Under the pieces are notes generated by a model that saw only the letters and a list, made by a program, of their open reading frames with translations, was not told where the DNA came from and ran no database searches. From Apostichopus japonicus (Eukaryota; Echinodermata; Holothuroidea; Aspidochirotida; Stichopodidae), in NCBI RefSeq assembly GCF_037975245.1, contig NC_092568.1, positions 15,519,001 to 15,583,000 of the forward strand: 64,000 nt of DNA. Direction: 5' to 3'. The position numbers and the translations under genes are program-made. This document shows positions 1-11,486 of this stretch, one piece after another; the stretch's first letter is position 1, and each line of letters begins with the position of its first letter.

Positions 1-3000
1 TCTTCAAATGGATCGAATCCTGGTTTAACGAGTAGATGTAGTGTTTCTGCTTTCTGGCGCAAATCTACCAGTTGTTTTTTGCGATCTTTCCACCCCGGTG
101 AACACTCGGATTCCTCCGACATAATGAGGGTGTCAATGTATTCTACATGTGACATCGGGTTTGGCTTCAATGCAATTTCTTTCAAACGTTCCAAACTCTT
201 TCTTACCTCCTCCGTGTTAAAGAGCACCTTGAGCTGTACCGATTCAAAGTCCTCGATGACATTCTTTACCAGCTCTTCCGCAGTCAACTTTTCGCCATTC
301 GCTGCCTCGTACCTGGCTTTCAATTCTTCTGCCGTCTTAGTCTTGGTAACTGACTTTATAACAAATTTGTGTGTCATGTTTTTGTGAACGTTCCAAACGC
401 AGCGGGCAGGACACACCTTACAAACTCCTTGAGCCCTGTCCATTGCGGCACAACGCTTCTTCTTCTCATCATCAGGGATGGAACATGGATAATGGCAGGT
501 AAAGTTACATGTCAGGCAGTTAGTGATATAAGTCCCTCTGCGAATCTGCTCAGTTTTCACCGTCTCTTCAGTAACAGTGTATGTAAAATCCTTGTTCATC
601 TCAATGTCAGTTTCATGCTGCAATAGAATATCTACTTCAATTCGAAGCTGTTCAAGCTTATTCAATCCAGTCCTAATGTGCTGGTGTATTCCAGCGACTT
701 GCGTTTCCAGATGATGACGTTCATTCAACACTTCTTTAGTAAGTAAAAGACTCTTCGCTTGCGTGTTGTTGAGGTTCGTAAAAAACGTCTGAAAGCTTTT
801 TTCGCCCATTTCCCAAAACATTTCATTGAAATCGTCGTCATCGATGTCGCTTCCTGACTCGTTACCATTGTTTGTAGGGGGCCTATGTTGTTTTCTGGTT
901 ACTGATGTATTTTCAGCATGCAAAGCAGAATTATTGAATTTAAAGTACTTCTTGTAAGGTATCCCTGCCATTTTCACTCCCTCCAGAACAGGCGGTTTCA
1001 GTCCATCTGCAAATGTCACTAACAGGAAAATATTTTCCGAAATATCTTTGCCAAAGAGTGCCAAGACCTGATCAAAGATAAATCGCTGGGTTGGAGTCAA
1101 TCGTGGTAGTGACGCTTGTGTTACAAAGGCGATAGCGTCAATGTGGTCTATCCCTTCGTCTCCCTGGGTTGTAAAGAAATTGCGTATTTGCTGAGTGATC
1201 TCTTCATCCCGTTTGATGCCACTTGTGTCTCCAAATCCTGGAGTGTCGATAACTGTTAACGAATAAGGCACTTGAAAACCATCTTGATGGTAAAATGTGA
1301 AGGAACTTATCCATTTCGTTTGACTCTGAGCTTGGGTACGCTGTTTAGCTTCCTCTTTATCGAAGATTAGTTGGAATCTAAAGTTATCTTTCCAGTCTAC
1401 GCCAAGCACATAGTTTATCATTCCGTTGATTAGGGTAGTTTTTCCAGCACCAGTTGCACCAACTACCATTATCACTTTTTCGGTACTGCCGTCGCACCTT
1501 TTTCCTAGTTCACACTTTCGAATTTTCTCCTTTGGCTTGTTGAGGGTTTGATTCAATTTAAGACGATACCGTGCTGGATTTCCTTCCATTACTTGTTTGG
1601 AGTCAGCCAGCAACCTTTCTTTCATGACTGTATTCGGTTTGGGCTTCAAAATATCACTGACTTCGCTTTCTTCTGTGTCTCCCTCTTCAAAACGTGCCTT
1701 AACTTTGAATGTATAGCTTGAAGTAGCTCTTAGCGTAGAGAATGTTGCCTCTTCTCCATTCCGAGGGTCAATATCCTTGGAAAATGTTTCCCCAGTAGTT
1801 ACATCGCTCACCGAGATAATGTAAGCTCTCAAGTGAGTGTTTGAGGCAAGATCTTGGGGCTTTGACCACCGTACGAATATATCCTTTGGTACTTGATGAC
1901 AAGCCTCTGGTTTGCCCGGTACTGTTGCGGGGAGAGTTCGCAAGGTGGAACAGGAGCTCCACTTGCTAACTCCTATTTCGCATTCAGCTCTTACCTGAAT
2001 TTCGTATGCTTTGCCTAACTCTAAATTTCGAATGGTGTACTCCAAACTGTTATCGCCTACTTGGACTGTACTTGAGGAAACGCCTTTTACTTCTTTGTAC
2101 CGCACTTCGTAGTTACAAATACCGTCACTGCCGAATTCTGGTGCAGACCATTTAATCTCGAGTTTGTCATGAACCGATCTTACGAGTTTGGCGCATCCTG
2201 GTGCGGTTGGCGCTTGGTAGTCTTGGTGAATCACAGTTCCATTCTTCATGACTGAAACATACACATCGGGCTTTCCACTGCCATCTCTGTCCTCAGAAAA
2301 GGTTAATTTCAACCGGTCATTCAACTGGTTGGCTTCCACAAACTCTTGAAATTGTTCCGCCTTTTTCAATGTTTTATCAAACGATTGTTTACAAAGAGGA
2401 ACTTTCACCAACCTCTGCAGACATCCACTCTTCACATTCTGAAGATATATTGTCATCATCTTTGTCAAGGAGTTCTTCCCATCCAAATTTACGTGGAAGC
2501 AAACAATGAAGTCATTGTTATATGCATTACCCGTCGAAGACCGATCTGGTAGATTAGAATCATTTTCGGGAGTGGTCGTAAACGAACTTTGTGAATCCAC
2601 AAAAGAGGACAACGTTGTCTCTGCTAGAGATTGAGACATGTTCGCCGAACGTAGGAATGAACGAGTGCCTTGAAGGTCGATGTTTGGCGTATTTCTTTTC
2701 ATCTTGGAATCATCATGACTCAGTATTTTCAGATGAACATTCTTCTGTTGAACCCAGGTGTCTAGTTGATGTTGTCCGAACGGAGATTCCTCCTTTTCTC
2801 GCAAAACTGTTTCTAGAGTAGATTCTGTCAAGCTTCCAGTCCTTATTCGTGTGACCAATGACCCAGTTAGTTGTTGTAGATGTTGCTTGTATGATCTTAG
2901 CAACTGTAAGAACTCTTCGATATCACTCTTTATACCAGGGAATTTCTTGATAATGGTCATACTGCTCAAGTAGATACAGTCGGTTATTAACTTATTCAAA

Positions 3001-3854
3001 TGATTGTTGGTGTTTTCAAGTTGTGATACAATGTTCACACTCACATGGCGTACAGGATATGCTGCGAAAGAATTTATTTTGCAAAGTGGATACAGTAGAA
3101 ACTCAACTGGTATCGCTTGGGTCCCGCTGCCTTCCACATAGTGTGGAAAACTATTGAAAAGCTTAGCTGCGTCTCTATATTTATTTGGGGAGTACGGAGT
3201 ACGAAAATCGCTGTAAAGTTTACAACTTATGGCATTCGTTTGCTCTGCTAACTCTCTCGGCAAAGATAAGTGGCCCGTTTCATATGATCGGATATTCACA
3301 AGTTCTGCAACGGCCCCATGCAAGCTCATCGAAGACCCTTGGCACTCATCTGAAAGCAGACTATCGAAAACGAAGAAAGCTTCACCTCCATATAGAATGC
3401 CGCAAACAACATGGGTCCCGATTCCGTAAGTAAAGACTTCAGGACACAAAGTCTTTTCTTTTATCAAATTTTCCAAGTCCAGTTCTTCAAGTTTAGTTGA
3501 ACATTTGTAATGTAAAGTCACTTTCTCGTGATTGTTAAATGGCACTTGGTCATACAGGTATCTCGATGAGCCGGTTAATGAAACTAAATTAGTCATGATG
3601 CTTGCTTTCAAGTTGTTGTCAATGCCAAACAGCTTGAGCTTCCTGTCAAACGTGACATCCGTCAATATGTTGTGTGCAGTGTTCTTCTGTGCACTTGTTT
3701 TAACTGCTTTCGAGATAACGTCACTGCTCCACAATGATTTACTTGCTATTACTTCTTCTGATCTGCAGTCGTACAGCTGTCCGAGAGAAACTTGCCTACC
3801 CAAAGCGTGTAAACGAATTTTTGAAGGACACTCTTTTTCTTTATCCATATTCAT
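1..3854 (-). CDS. SNTX-like / FN3 / AIG1-type GTPase multidomain protein (3' end off window)
   Basis: Single open frame of 1284 complete codons. The ATG is at 3854-3852, with an in-frame stop just upstream at 3878-3876 and no stop before the left edge. I checked the frame at several points along its length. Residues 18-31 (LGRQVSLGQLYDCR) match the opening motif of stonustoxin/neoverrucotoxin-like proteins, and a helical SNTX-type region follows to about residue 330. After a Ser/Thr-rich linker come two fibronectin III domains (about 547-640 and 642-731). A P-loop GTPase follows: G1 is GATGAGKT at 799-806 and G3 is DTPGFGD from 870, as in the AIG1/GIMAP-septin group. A Cys cluster (C1113, 1116, 1120, 1124, 1135, 1145, 1148, 1152, with H1157) may bind metal. 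No signal peptide or membrane segment is seen, so I infer a cytosolic GTPase, possibly oligomerising or immune-related. The family is named after fish toxins, but nothing here indicates toxicity. No neighbour is close enough to inform its role. Confidence 0.9.
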   Translation of the reverse strand, partial: MNMDKEKECPSKIRLHALGRQVSLGQLYDCRSEEVIASKSLWSSDVISKAVKTSAQKNTAHNILTDVTFDRKLKLFGIDNNLKASIMTNLVSLTGSSRYLYDQVPFNNHEKVTLHYKCSTKLEELDLENLIKEKTLCPEVFTYGIGTHVVCGILYGGEAFFVFDSLLSDECQGSSMSLHGAVAELVNIRSYETGHLSLPRELAEQTNAISCKLYSDFRTPYSPNKYRDAAKLFNSFPHYVEGSGTQAIPVEFLLYPLCKINSFAAYPVRHVSVNIVSQLENTNNHLNKLITDCIYLSSMTIIKKFPGIKSDIEEFLQLLRSYKQHLQQLTGSLVTRIRTGSLTESTLETVLREKEESPFGQHQLDTWVQQKNVHLKILSHDDSKMKRNTPNIDLQGTRSFLRSANMSQSLAETTLSSFVDSQSSFTTTPENDSNLPDRSSTGNAYNNDFIVCFHVNLDGKNSLTKMMTIYLQNVKSGCLQRLVKVPLCKQSFDKTLKKAEQFQEFVEANQLNDRLKLTFSEDRDGSGKPDVYVSVMKNGTVIHQDYQAPTAPGCAKLVRSVHDKLEIKWSAPEFGSDGICNYEVRYKEVKGVSSSTVQVGDNSLEYTIRNLELGKAYEIQVRAECEIGVSKWSSCSTLRTLPATVPGKPEACHQVPKDIFVRWSKPQDLASNTHLRAYIISVSDVTTGETFSKDIDPRNGEEATFSTLRATSSYTFKVKARFEEGDTEESEVSDILKPKPNTVMKERLLADSKQVMEGNPARYRLKLNQTLNKPKEKIRKCELGKRCDGSTEKVIMVVGATGAGKTTLINGMINYVLGVDWKDNFRFQLIFDKEEAKQRTQAQSQTKWISSFTFYHQDGFQVPYSLTVIDTPGFGDTSGIKRDEEITQQIRNFFTTQGDEGIDHIDAIAFVTQASLPRLTPTQRFIFDQVLALFGKDISENIFLLVTFADGLKPPVLEGVKMAGIPYKKYFKFNNSALHAENTSVTRKQHRPPTNNGNESGSDIDDDDFNEMFWEMGEKSFQTFFTNLNNTQAKSLLLTKEVLNERHHLETQVAGIHQHIRTGLNKLEQLRIEVDILLQHETDIEMNKDFTYTVTEETVKTEQIRRGTYITNCLTCNFTCHYPCSIPDDEKKKRCAAMDRAQGVCKVCPARCVWNVHKNMTHKFVIKSVTKTKTAEELKARYEAANGEKLTAEELVKNVIEDFESVQLKVLFNTEEVRKSLERLKEIALKPNPMSHVEYIDTLIMSEESECSPGWKDRKKQLVDLRQKAETLHLLVKPGFDPFE

Positions 3855-5690
3855 AGTATATGTATAGGAAATATCTTAGGTTTGTTAACCAAGGATCTGC
3901 GAAATTAATACAACTATACAAACTTATCATAACCTAACCACTTAATTTTTACTTTAAATTATACACGCCTGGTTTGCATCATATCTCTTGATGGTACAAT
4001 TGTTTGGTGGTCGTGGTAAATTCGGGTGATATTCATTCCAAGTAGTGTGTATCGGCCTGGACTTGTGACGTACTCCTGAAAGATACCAAAATATTCAACA
4101 AATAAACTTCAGTGCTGAATATACTTACTGCAGACGGATGTACATGGGTATAAAAAGGGAAACACCACAGGTCATTATAGGTTAATTACATATACTAAGA
4201 TTAAAAAAGTTTAACCATGACTACATTGTGAGCCTATAGAAGGGTGATGCCCTTTCACAGGCTATCTGAAAGAAAAAAAACCTTGTCTGATAATTTCCAT
4301 TCACAATAAATCGCCACATATATACAAGAGGAACAGTTGGTTGAACACAAAACCAACGTCCTGAACAACAAGAACGCAAAGTAATGCATGACACATTGAC
4401 CAAAATTGGTTTACACTGTAGCAGGCCGTTTATTCTTGTTTTCCATCTTGCCCATGAGTAATATTTAGAAATGATGTTTCTCTTGTTACTCATTGGTAAG
4501 TTTCATCAAAAATATTTCTGCATCACGTGCACAACGTAGTTATTTCATTCACATATCGCGGTTTAATTGCATCGCTGCATAACCACGAATACTGTACGTG
4601 CGATTCCAGTTTCGGAATAGGAAAACCATATAGTTACCACATTACTACCATAAGTTAGCCATACAAACCCTTGCGATGAACAAATTATACTTACTAACGT
4701 AACATCTTATGCCAATATAGCCTATCTGTAACAATTTGCCTCAAAAGCGCTTACCTTTTCAGAATGATGTGAGAATGGTAGGCTACGGCTGAATTACCAC
4801 ATGAAGGACTACCTGAAATGAGAAAAAAAAAACAATGATCCAGATGATATCAAATTATTCTTAGCTGAATTCAGTGTGTAACTATACTTTCCAATACACC
4901 TTATATATACCTGAGCCATGGCGGTACACATACGGAGTAAGAATAAGAGTAGGAAGGAGAAGGAGAACAAGAAGAAGTACAAATATAATATACATACAGA
5001 GTAATAAGCTAATATAAACCAGCTTAAGACAAATAATAACAAGATCAATCATATTAAAGTACACGATGAAAAGATAAGCATGTTGTTGAAACGACAAACT
5101 ATACAGAATGATGTAATGAATTAAAGATGGATGACGTTTATCCATGTAATAAATGGCTTTTGCATGCATGCGTGTTCAGTTTATTGTTTTTGTTTAACTG
5201 TGGCATGAAAGACTTTGCTATCGTGGCTTTGCTATCGTGATGATTTTATGTCAGTTGAAAAGCCCGTGTTAGTATCACTTTACAACAAAGGGATGGGTTC
5301 AAACACGTGTGGGTATTGCTGCGGAATATTAGCTCCCATGTGGAGGTCAAAATTGAGTAATCAGTGTGCCTATGTTTAATCTGTATGAGTTGGAATAGAA
5401 AAGTTGTCACGAACTCCTCCTAAAACGCAAGTCTGATGGACAAGATTTTTTGGTGTATGCCTCGGCATGATAGAATGTAGTGCCTATGTGGGTCGTGATG
5501 TCAAATGTAACAACAAACAACAGCATTTCGGCCATTAGTCACGTGCCCAATGGCCGATATCCTCAAATCCATGTAGGGTGTCAGACTGTCAAAGTCTACA
5601 ACGTGTTAAACAAGAATCCAACGGGCACTATGGTTCCTTTCTTAGTGGAATATTAGAGTGTTGTATGTCATCATCCAATATCATAATATT
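3855..5690. other. Upstream region of the SNTX-like gene, no gene seen
   Basis: This AT-rich sequence lies upstream of the minus-strand gene and should include its promoter and any 5' UTR. I see no convincing TATA box, exon or named repeat. The short open frames here (for example 4221-4493 and 4882-5169, minus) are low-complexity and match nothing I recognise. Confidence 0.5.
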
Positions 5691-5694
5691 GATG

Positions 5695-6300
5695 TGAACA
5701 TGTACCAGCTATGACTAAACCAGTAACTGCATTCCAAGTTTGGATATAGTCTAATTAAGGTTGTGGAGTTATTGCAATTTTAAAAGTTTGATCCCTCCTA
5801 AAGAAATTGGAGCCATTTATGCGCAAAATAGAAGTTCGCGCCTAAATGGTGAGAGAAATATTTGGCCCAGACAGAGTGGCTCAAAACTATATTTTTCACT
5901 CATAAAATGTGGGTCTAAATGATCCCAAAATGCATTTTATGTGCAAGAAATTTGGGCCCACTAAGCGCAAAATGGGCAGGGATTATTTTTCGCACATATG
6001 GCCTGCATGTACCAGTTATTAACCAACAACTGTATATCAAGTTTGGTTACAATCTACTTAAGGTTGCAGAGTTATTGCAATGTGAAGAAATGTGGAACCA
6101 AATGGTCCCAAGCATATTTTGCCCAAAACAATTGGGTCCAAAGGAAGTGTCCCTAATTGAATTTGAGGTGGAAACAAAATTTGGGCCCACCCGGCGCAAA
6201 ACTGGGCTCGTAATTTTCTGGACTCAAATGGTCGTTTGCTTCCAGCAAGGAACCAAGAATGTGAAACGCGAAAGATCATGTAGTCAGTATAGGTCAAAGG
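5695..6300. repeat. Two direct copies of a repeat of about 308 bp
   Basis: A segment beginning 'catgtaccag' near 5699, with 'caagtttgg', 'ttaaggttg' and 'gagttattgcaa', recurs from about 6007 in the same order. Both copies are followed by 'caaaatgggc/caaaactgggc' and 'tttgggcccac' words. The copies are diverged but collinear. The 145-codon plus-strand frame over this block (5919-6356) spans repeat sequence and is unlikely to be a gene. Confidence 0.6.
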
Positions 6301-6809
6301 CCAAACTGAAGAACGTTGTGCGAGAAATTGTTTTACGAACTGCCCTTAGACCTTAGACTAGAGGAAGACTTAAATTATGTAGAGAAAGAGGATGATAGCG
6401 ATGAACAACTCTCCCAAGAAGGTAAGAAATCTTACCCAGTTGGGAGATATGTACTTAAAAATCGTGTCTCGTGCTGTCAGTTTGTAAATGTGTGATGTCA
6501 TTACGACTTGGACTTAATGAATTTATTTTAACCTTTTATTTCTCCTTGCATTTCTTTAACAATGTTCTGAGGCTGCGAGAACGAGATCCGAGCCCTCCCG
6601 ATCGCTCTCTATCATGTCATGGAACTCCATCAGATCTATATTATCACACTCCTTGCAAAATGTAATAAGAGGCGTACATCTCACCATTTTCAAAAGAGTA
6701 AAGAGTGATTTCGAGACCGTCTAGCTTTCTTCAGACCGATTTCAGTGACTGGTCAAGCAACGCTTCGAAAAGTTAACTAACAAAGGTGGATGTTTGCTTT
6801 AATTATTAC

Positions 6810-9339
6810 CAGGCGCGTATCCAGAGGGCGTTGGGGCGCGCGCCCCCGGGTAAGAAAACGAGGAGAGAAAAAAAAAGAGAGAAAAAAAAGGGAAAAAGAC
6901 GGGGAAAAAGAGGAGGAAGGAAAAGGAGGGAACAGAAGAAAAACGCCAAGAAACTGGGAAGAGAAAGAGGAACAGTGACATAATTACAGCGCTGATCTCT
7001 ATTATATGCACAGGGTAGCCAGTGACGGATCGAGGATTTTGGAAGGGGCGTGCGCCTCAGCCTACCCCTTACACCGACAACTCCATTTTTGACGTTTCCA
7101 ATTTTCCTCTCTCACTAATGTATTTATATATATATATATCACGACGCGTATGTGTGTATGGACGCTTAAACAATTGTAAAGATGTGCTATGAAACCAACT
7201 GTGGCTGGTCTTGAACTCGACCGAGTCGTCGAGAAGGACGCATTTCGGTATTAGACCAGGATCTATATGCGAACTGCACTAGATATAGGTCCTTCGATGC
7301 AACACTGCCATCCAGAGATAAAATGGTATACCACGCGAACTGAATGCTAATTGTTACCCCACCCCTAGTACCGTAACACATGCAATGAATCTAATAAATC
7401 CCGCATGCGATTTGAGAATTGAGCACACTTCCTGTGAATATCATGTAGTGGATCCAAAGGCGTATCACTGCCGGGGGGGGGGGGGGGGCGGACGCACCCA
7501 TCACTTCTTGAGATTGTTCCCATCTGCATGAAAACGCGCGCCCCACAACCCTACGCCCACCCCTCTAATCGCTTCCCGATGAGTTACGAAACCTTCGCCC
7601 GTAGTACCAAGACCTTGACAAAATCCGTCAACACACCACTTCATCAATAACAAGTGATCGGGGTTGTGTATTAGTGACGTCTAGAGGTCGTGCACTGACC
7701 AACATGGAGTGTCACCACACCCGATTTTGCAATTTCCCAAGATCCGGCCCCGAAAAATCCCATGAAATCCCAAAGACACTGTACTGTATGGATATCTAGC
7801 AATATATAGCGATATCTATAAGGATGAAAATCCAAAGATCTTCCCTAAACTGAAGGCAAATAGAGAATCGAAGCCTTCAGTGTGCACTGAACTTAAAACT
7901 GTGCGTCTTTCGAAATGGAAAGAATGTGGGGCATTGCCAATAAACTTATTGAATTTAGTTATTTCAGTCTCATTTCAATTATTCGAATTTGTAAAGCAAA
8001 CAGCAGATATCACATCATATCAGTGAACATGAAAATGGCGTTCCATGATGAACAGCCTCCAAACTGTCTATGTGTGTAGTGTTCGGTTTCTGAAATATCT
8101 GATATTTCTTAATTTCCTTCAACGAAGTTTTATAGTAGCTGTTATAAGAGCTTTTAATATTTGTACACCAATACATGGGCGCAAATCCTGGCGGGGACGG
8201 CGGGGACAGTGGGGACAGCGGGACGCGTCCCAATCAACTTTTTCATTGGTGGGGACATGATATACCGTGTCCCTACCAATTTGTCTTGATCAAACGTTGC
8301 ATTTCAGATTCCCCTGTATTGAACTTTGGCGCAGTTCGATCCAGCATTGTGCAAATGACATGCAGCAGTTCTCATTTTGTAATATTTTATTATATTTATC
8401 CACAGTTGTTAAATATAGGACGGAAATCGCATTTGCGGAAGTCTATAATTGTTTTCTGGGAGAGGACCCCAGACCCATCGTATAGAAAAGTCTACTTGGA
8501 TTATTTGTCCCCTGATTTTTTTTCTGCAGACGCCCATGTATTTCTCCAAACTAAATTTCTAAGCCATGAGATCTAAAACTTAAGGAGGTTTGGGAGCATC
8601 ATTGGGTCTGGGAAGTGTTCTTCCGGCGATCTGGGAGGTATATTTGCCAAAAATTTCTTCTACGCTACGCGCGAACCCATGGTCGCGCTCCGCTTAGATA
8701 GTACCAGAGAACAGACACGCGTCCCCACCATTATCCAAGACTGATCTGCGCCCTTGCACCAATAAATTAACTGTGTCTGAATTTTCGAAATTTCCCTGAC
8801 CAACATTCCTAAACATACTTCCCTCTACTCGTGCAAGTTTGACCGGTCTGTTAGGGGTTCAAGGAGGTTTTTCTATATGGGTTGTCCATAGATGAAATTT
8901 TGTGCAACATAATGGGTATGTTTTGAAGTGAATTTATTTCACGAGAAATGTGAATTTTCAAATTCTGAACAAATAATGGGCTTAAAACCTTAAAAAGTGG
9001 GACTGACGGGTACTGTGGGCCGCGACGTAGAATCACCTACAAAAGCAATGACCCACAGGAGATGCGATGAGGTCGAACATGATGTGTGACTAGTGAAAAT
9101 CTTCAAAAAGGTTATGGATAAAAAAAAAACTATTGGGAAATACTTGGTTCTCAGGCAAAAGTGTACATCTGGTTGGTCATTTTCAAGCCCGAGATGTGCC
9201 ATTTCTGGTGATCTGGGGGCTATCAAAACCAGAAATTTTCTTGTACGCTGCGCGCCAACCGATGTTGGCGCTCCGCTTAGATAGTAATTCGCGCCCCACC
9301 CCCCCCCCCCCCGGTTAGAAAATCCTGGATACGCTCCTG
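6810..9339. mobile_element. Candidate old hAT-like element with younger insertion
   Basis: The left end CAGGCGCGTATCCAG (6810) and the reverse complement of the right end, CAGGAGCGTATCCAG (9325-9339), match at 14 of 15 bases. Flanking 8-mers attattac and attacaac match at only 6 of 8, so the pairing is tentative. A poly-C tract and the shared 'gcgccaacc..ggcgctccgc' module (9243-9286) lie just inside the right end, as in the other elements here. The younger element at 8174-8756 sits within it. The lysine/arginine-rich open frames at 6786-6983 come from a purine-rich tract. No transposase was recognised. Confidence 0.45.
8174..8756. mobile_element. hAT-like non-autonomous element, 583 bp
   Basis: It is flanked by perfect 8-bp duplications caccaata (8166-8173 and 8757-8764). 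The ends are inverted: CATGGGCGCAAATC on the left and CAAGGGCGCAGATC as the reverse complement of the right. An 8-bp target duplication is the mark of hAT and P superfamilies. The GCGCTCCGCTTAGATAGT module lies at 8660-8702, about 54 bp from the right end. There is no transposase; the 133-codon frame at 8175-8576 starts at the element edge and is not recognisable. Confidence 0.8.
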
Positions 9340-9584
9340 ATTACAACTATACACTGACACACTGTTCTTTGCTGGGAGTACAGGGGTTGGGCGAAGTCCC
9401 GGAAGCTGCAGCATTTTTAGACAACAAAATCAATACATGTCAGAAAGAAAGTTGTTCTTACATATCATGAAATGTACCACAGAGCCCTTGTGGCGGTCCA
9501 GAGGGGAATAGCCTACGGAAGCTGCATCATTGGATGTTTCTCGTAACCTTAAAACGAGTTTAAAGCGCAAAAATACAGTGATCG

Positions 9585-9835
9585 GACAAGTACCCCCCCC
9601 CCCCCAGACAAATACCCCCGGACGATAACCCACCGGACAATTACCCCGGACAAATACCATCCCGGACAACAACCCCCCAAGACAACTACCACCCGGACAA
9701 ATACCCCCGGATAATTACCCCCGAGGACAAAAAACCCGGACAACTACCCACCCGGACAACTACCTCCTCGGACGAATACCCCCTAGATAATCACCCCCGA
9801 ATAAATACCCCCGGACGAATGTCCCCCTGGACATA
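9585..9835. repeat. Minisatellite, CCCCCGGACAAATA-type unit
   Basis: Roughly 18 degenerate units of 13-14 bp with the core CCCCCGGACAAATAC. The opposite strand reads GGGGGTATTTGTCCG. The same unit recurs in opposite orientation at 16625-16920. Long glycine-rich frames across it are artefacts of the repeat. Confidence 0.8.
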
Positions 9836-11486
9836 TGCCGTTAACAGTATAGGGGACGGATGCAGCGACGGATACGCAGGACTTTTTTCGAGTTTAGTTT
9901 TCCGCGGGCCTCAACATATACACTGGTCCCTTGGGCAACTACGAGAGCATATTTACAATTGGGTCAGGATGCCGGTTAAACTGGCACCACTAGGGGCGTC
10001 GTGTGCCCTGGCCCTTTTAACCTCCCCCGACTTTTTAAAAAGATTCGAGCTTTTCATATATAAGCCCCTAAAATTCCTGGATAGTGTTTGACAATGGACC
10101 GAGGCCCGGGCAAGATAGGTGGGGACGGCTGTTGAAGAAGCACGAGGGGGGGGGGGTGGTTGGGCATTGGGCACTGATGGTAGAAACTATTAATATTAGC
10201 TATAGTGACACTATAGTCTGTATTGTTAATCTCCGAACAATTCCGACTGATTTCGACCATTTTTAAGCTTTCTTCTGAGTAATTTTACTTGATGATTTGT
10301 TATGTTATGTATGTTTTTGTATAGCGCTTTATATGGCACAGCCATCTCAAAGCGCTTTGAATCCCTGGTCATCAGGCTGGCTGCCGAGAATCTGGCGCAC
10401 ACGTCTAAGTGACCTCACAGGTACCCATTTATACACCTGGATGGAGAGGGGCAGTCGAGATCAAAGTGCCTTGCCCAAGGACACAACATAATAGCATAGG
10501 CGTACGGGACCATTTCAGTTTGGGGGGGCAGAACTTTTTGTGCCCGAAAGTTCCCGTGACACTATCTAAGCGGAGCGCCACCATCGGTTGGCGCGTAGCG
10601 TACAAGAAATTTTTTGGCACACAATGCCTCTCAGATTGCCGGAAACGGCACTTCTGAGGCCTTGCAAGTTGCATCTAAACATTATTTATTTTATAATCTC
10701 ACGTTTTAGAAATTTTACACTTCCCCAAAAATTTGGTAAATTAGAATAAGAAAAAATGGTAACATCACTTTGAAGGGGAAAATGGGACAGTATATTTTTT
10801 AAGCTCCTATTTAGTTACCTTATTTATTATTTTAACACAGTACTCAGCTACCTCCAGAAAAACATACATTGTTCAACGACACGTAGGCGGGATAATGTCG
10901 CTGTGTCGGGTGAGACTGCAATTTGTCTCACAAAAAAAGTATAAAATATAACAAAGAATATGATAAACCTGTACTTTTAGGCTTGTAGGCAACCCCCCCC
11001 CCCCACCATCCATGTACAAGAATACGTTTCTTATATACACTCATGTTGGGGATGTCCAGGTCAAGGGCGGCGGAAGCACTTTTAATCTGGGGGGGGGGGG
11101 CACCGACATCAAAGGGCACTTTGCAGATATTCGATTGGACTGATGCAGCCTTATATTTAGTACCCTTTATAACTCTTATTGTATTATCTTATTTGTGTAA
11201 ACACATCACTCCATCAACGCCCCCCCCCCCCCCTAAAGGAAAATATGCATACTAGCACTGCAATATCCAATGCGCAAATTGGGAAACAAAGAACAAGTTT
11301 TCTTTTGAGACAAAATGAGGTCAAATCATGCTAGTTGCTAATGTAGGAATCTTCCGAATCAGAGTTTTTTTCTTGTTAATATCTAAACAAATCTTTTCCA
11401 TTCGAAATAGCTTTGAGTTTGACCCACAGAAATTCATTAAAAGTCAGGGGCTTAGCCAGGATTTGCAAAGTTGTATGCACGACTAT

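Noticed and set aside
79-3867. Plus-strand open frames of 66-111 codons
   Set aside because: They are shadows of the minus-strand SNTX/GTPase gene, which occupies this whole interval.
5919-6356. 145-codon plus-strand open frame
   Set aside because: It lies over a duplicated non-coding repeat, and the translation has no recognisable domain.
7030-7490. A further hAT-like element between 'cagtgacggatcgagg' and 'ggcgtatcactg'
   Set aside because: The candidate ends pair poorly and the flanking 8-mers do not match.
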